Shown here piece by piece: positions 62,919 through 64,000 of a stretch of 64,000 nucleotides of DNA. A program made the translations under genes and the position numbers. The DNA lies in the NCBI RefSeq assembly GCF_019430905.1, contig NZ_JAHYCA010000006.1:62001-126000 (forward strand), read 5' to 3'. Source of the stretch: Billgrantia antri. GTDB lineage: Bacteria; Pseudomonadota; Gammaproteobacteria; Pseudomonadales; Halomonadaceae. The notes beneath the pieces were generated by a model, which saw only the letters and a list, made by a program, of their open reading frames with translations, was not told the DNA's origin and did not search any database. How positions within the stretch are numbered: the stretch's first letter is position 1; the number at the start of each line of letters is the position of its first letter.

Positions 62919-63277
62919 GCTGCCGAAGTCCTATCCAAGGCTGATATCCAACCGTTTGTTGCACTTCCGTAATTCGAGCTTTCGCTTCGGCGAGGGGCAA
63001 TTACGCCTAATTTCCCTACCTGATTTTTCCCATACGCCCTGGCCGATTTTCGCTGCTTTTCGTGGGCGCCTGTTTTTCGCTGATTTTCAGCACGAGGCTG
63101 AGCCCAAAATCATCTGGTGACGCCGAAACGCCAATGTAACCTAAATGTATCTTCGGCTTCATCATAACGTCACGGTTGATGTACTCGCGATGTTACTAAA
63201 TGTAATTAACGATCCGAAACGATGAAGCCGGATAAGAAAAAAGAGACGGCTCACGGATGACATGACAGAGCATCCGG
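62919..63277. other. AT-rich leader region upstream of the wza-like gene
   Basis: No gene seen. The stretch around 63120-63240 is AT-rich with repeated CTAAATGTA and an inverted pair CGGCTTCATC / GATGAAGCCG, probably the promoter and leader of the polysaccharide export operon. Confidence 0.5.
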
Positions 63278-63289
63278 GGCGGTAGCGTG
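63278..63289 (+). promoter_or_regulatory. ops element (RfaH) in the wza leader
   Basis: Exact GGCGGTAGCGTG, 29 bases before the wza-like ATG. This is the classic JUMPstart position for polysaccharide operons, and it matches the four ops copies of the T6SS array. Confidence 0.85.
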
Positions 63290-63317
63290 CTTTTGGGATC
63301 CCGTGGGGGGTGGAGCA

Positions 63318-64000
63318 ATGACAACGTTAGTTGAAGACAACAAAGCGACCTGGACCTGCGTAAAGTCGAAAGGTCGGCCCCGGCTGGCAACAACAGCACG
63401 GCTGACCGTTTCCCTAGCCCTGCTGCTCGTATTGCTCGTGTCGGCTGGGTGCGCCTTTGCTCCAGGGGGACATATCGATGAGAGCCGGCTCGACGAGTCG
63501 CTCGACTCCCGCGTCGACATCGAGCCGATCACGCCGGAGCTGGTGATGGGTATGCAAACGGTCGAGCCTGCCTCGCGCCCGCTGCCTCCGGAGCTACAGC
63601 GCGAAATCCAGCAGTACGAATATCGCCTCGGCCCGGGCGACGTGGTCAGCGTCATCGTCTACGACCATCCGGAACTCACCATTCCCGGGGGAAGCGAGCG
63701 CTCGGCGGCGGAAACCGGCAACCGGGTGCGGCCTGACGGCACCATGTTCTATCCCTACGTGGGGCGGGTGCAGGTGGCCGGCATGACACTGGAAGAGCTG
63801 CGTGGCCTGCTCACCCGGCGGCTCTCACAGGTGATTACCGACCCCCAGGTGGAAGTGGGCATCGCTGCCTTCCGCTCGCAGAAGGTCTACGTCAGTGGCG
63901 CTGTGGAGCGGCCGGGCGCCCAGCCGCTCACCATCGTGCCGTTGACCGTGCTCGACGCCCTCAGCGAGGCTGGCGGGGCACGTAACAATGCCGACTGGCA
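63318..64000 (+). CDS. wza: Wza-like polysaccharide export outer-membrane lipoprotein, 5' part
   Basis: The gene is cut by the window end; 227 codons are visible. ATG at 63318 follows GGTGGAG. A basic N-terminus and helix lead to a lipobox (LVSAGC). Then comes the polysaccharide export domain with YRLGPGDVVSVIVYDHPEL, GTMFYPYVGRVQVAGMT and the SLBB-like QKVYVSGAVERPGAQPL. It forms the outer-membrane channel for capsule or exopolysaccharide. The ops element upstream indicates RfaH control. Confidence 0.92.
   Translation, partial: MTTLVEDNKATWTCVKSKGRPRLATTARLTVSLALLLVLLVSAGCAFAPGGHIDESRLDESLDSRVDIEPITPELVMGMQTVEPASRPLPPELQREIQQYEYRLGPGDVVSVIVYDHPELTIPGGSERSAAETGNRVRPDGTMFYPYVGRVQVAGMTLEELRGLLTRRLSQVITDPQVEVGIAAFRSQKVYVSGAVERPGAQPLTIVPLTVLDALSEAGGARNNADW

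Noticed and set aside
1..64000. tRNA, rRNA or CRISPR features
   Set aside because: I looked for cloverleaf-like arms, rRNA landmarks and regularly spaced short repeats and saw none. A tRNAscan or CRISPR finder run would be decisive.

Overview
The window is a GC-rich gammaproteobacterial chromosome segment. Its gene content (a NirS/NosZ denitrification cluster, a split class II ribonucleotide reductase nrdJa/nrdJb, an E. coli-like DeoR, Wza export, a VasX-type type VI secretion effector) fits a Halomonas-like marine or halophilic denitrifier. That taxonomic call is inference from gene content and style. No rRNA, tRNA or CRISPR array was seen.

Region 1 (1-11032) is the end of a type VI secretion (T6SS) locus: the C-terminal part of TssM, a GNAT-fold protein, a PAAR-lysozyme effector with a secreted immunity candidate, VgrG, a DUF4123 chaperone and a large VasX-like membrane-active effector. 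Region 2 (11102-20857) is an AT-richer accessory array of membrane proteins that look like immunity genes. They are separated by a repeated intergenic module made of a terminator-like hairpin followed by a 12-base RfaH ops element (GGCGGTAGCGTG, four copies here). Three array genes are each broken by one base at a homopolymer (T7, G10, T7), and a decayed paralogue carries G8 where G9 would restore frame. A two-gene cassette is duplicated, and IS30 and IS66 remnants sit between the copies. An IgaA-like protein is embedded in the array. The only other ops element is in the leader of the wza-type export gene at the right edge.

Region 3 (20969-32253) is mixed housekeeping and accessory: a GNAT enzyme, a redoxin, a dienelactone hydrolase, an acyltransferase-3 membrane protein, and a compact four-gene cluster of a KAS III-like enzyme, a haem-oxygenase-like diiron oxidase and two proteins of unknown function. 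Hemolysin III, RibA, HemE, a VanZ-like protein and a cyclophilin follow. A 274-bp MITE-like element with a CTAA target duplication sits at the stop codon of the VanZ-like gene.

Region 4 (32383-58405) is an anaerobic respiration island: ccmFGHI plus a DNR-type regulator, nirS, a NapC/NirT-EB_dh fusion cytochrome, a cupredoxin, nosRZDFYL (minus strand), a small cytochrome c, NsrR, NnrS, HemN, YtfE/RIC, NorR and UbiT. FNR/DNR-type dyads precede ccmF, nirS, nosR and ubiT. The ytfE-norR gap contains a sigma-54 promoter and three NorR-type sites. No haem d1 genes, norCB or ccmABCDE are present, so these functions must be encoded elsewhere.

Region 5 (58443-64000) holds nrdJa and nrdJb separated by a nested-hairpin element, then deoR, a low-molecular-weight tyrosine phosphatase and the start of a Wza-like polysaccharide export gene that runs off the window.
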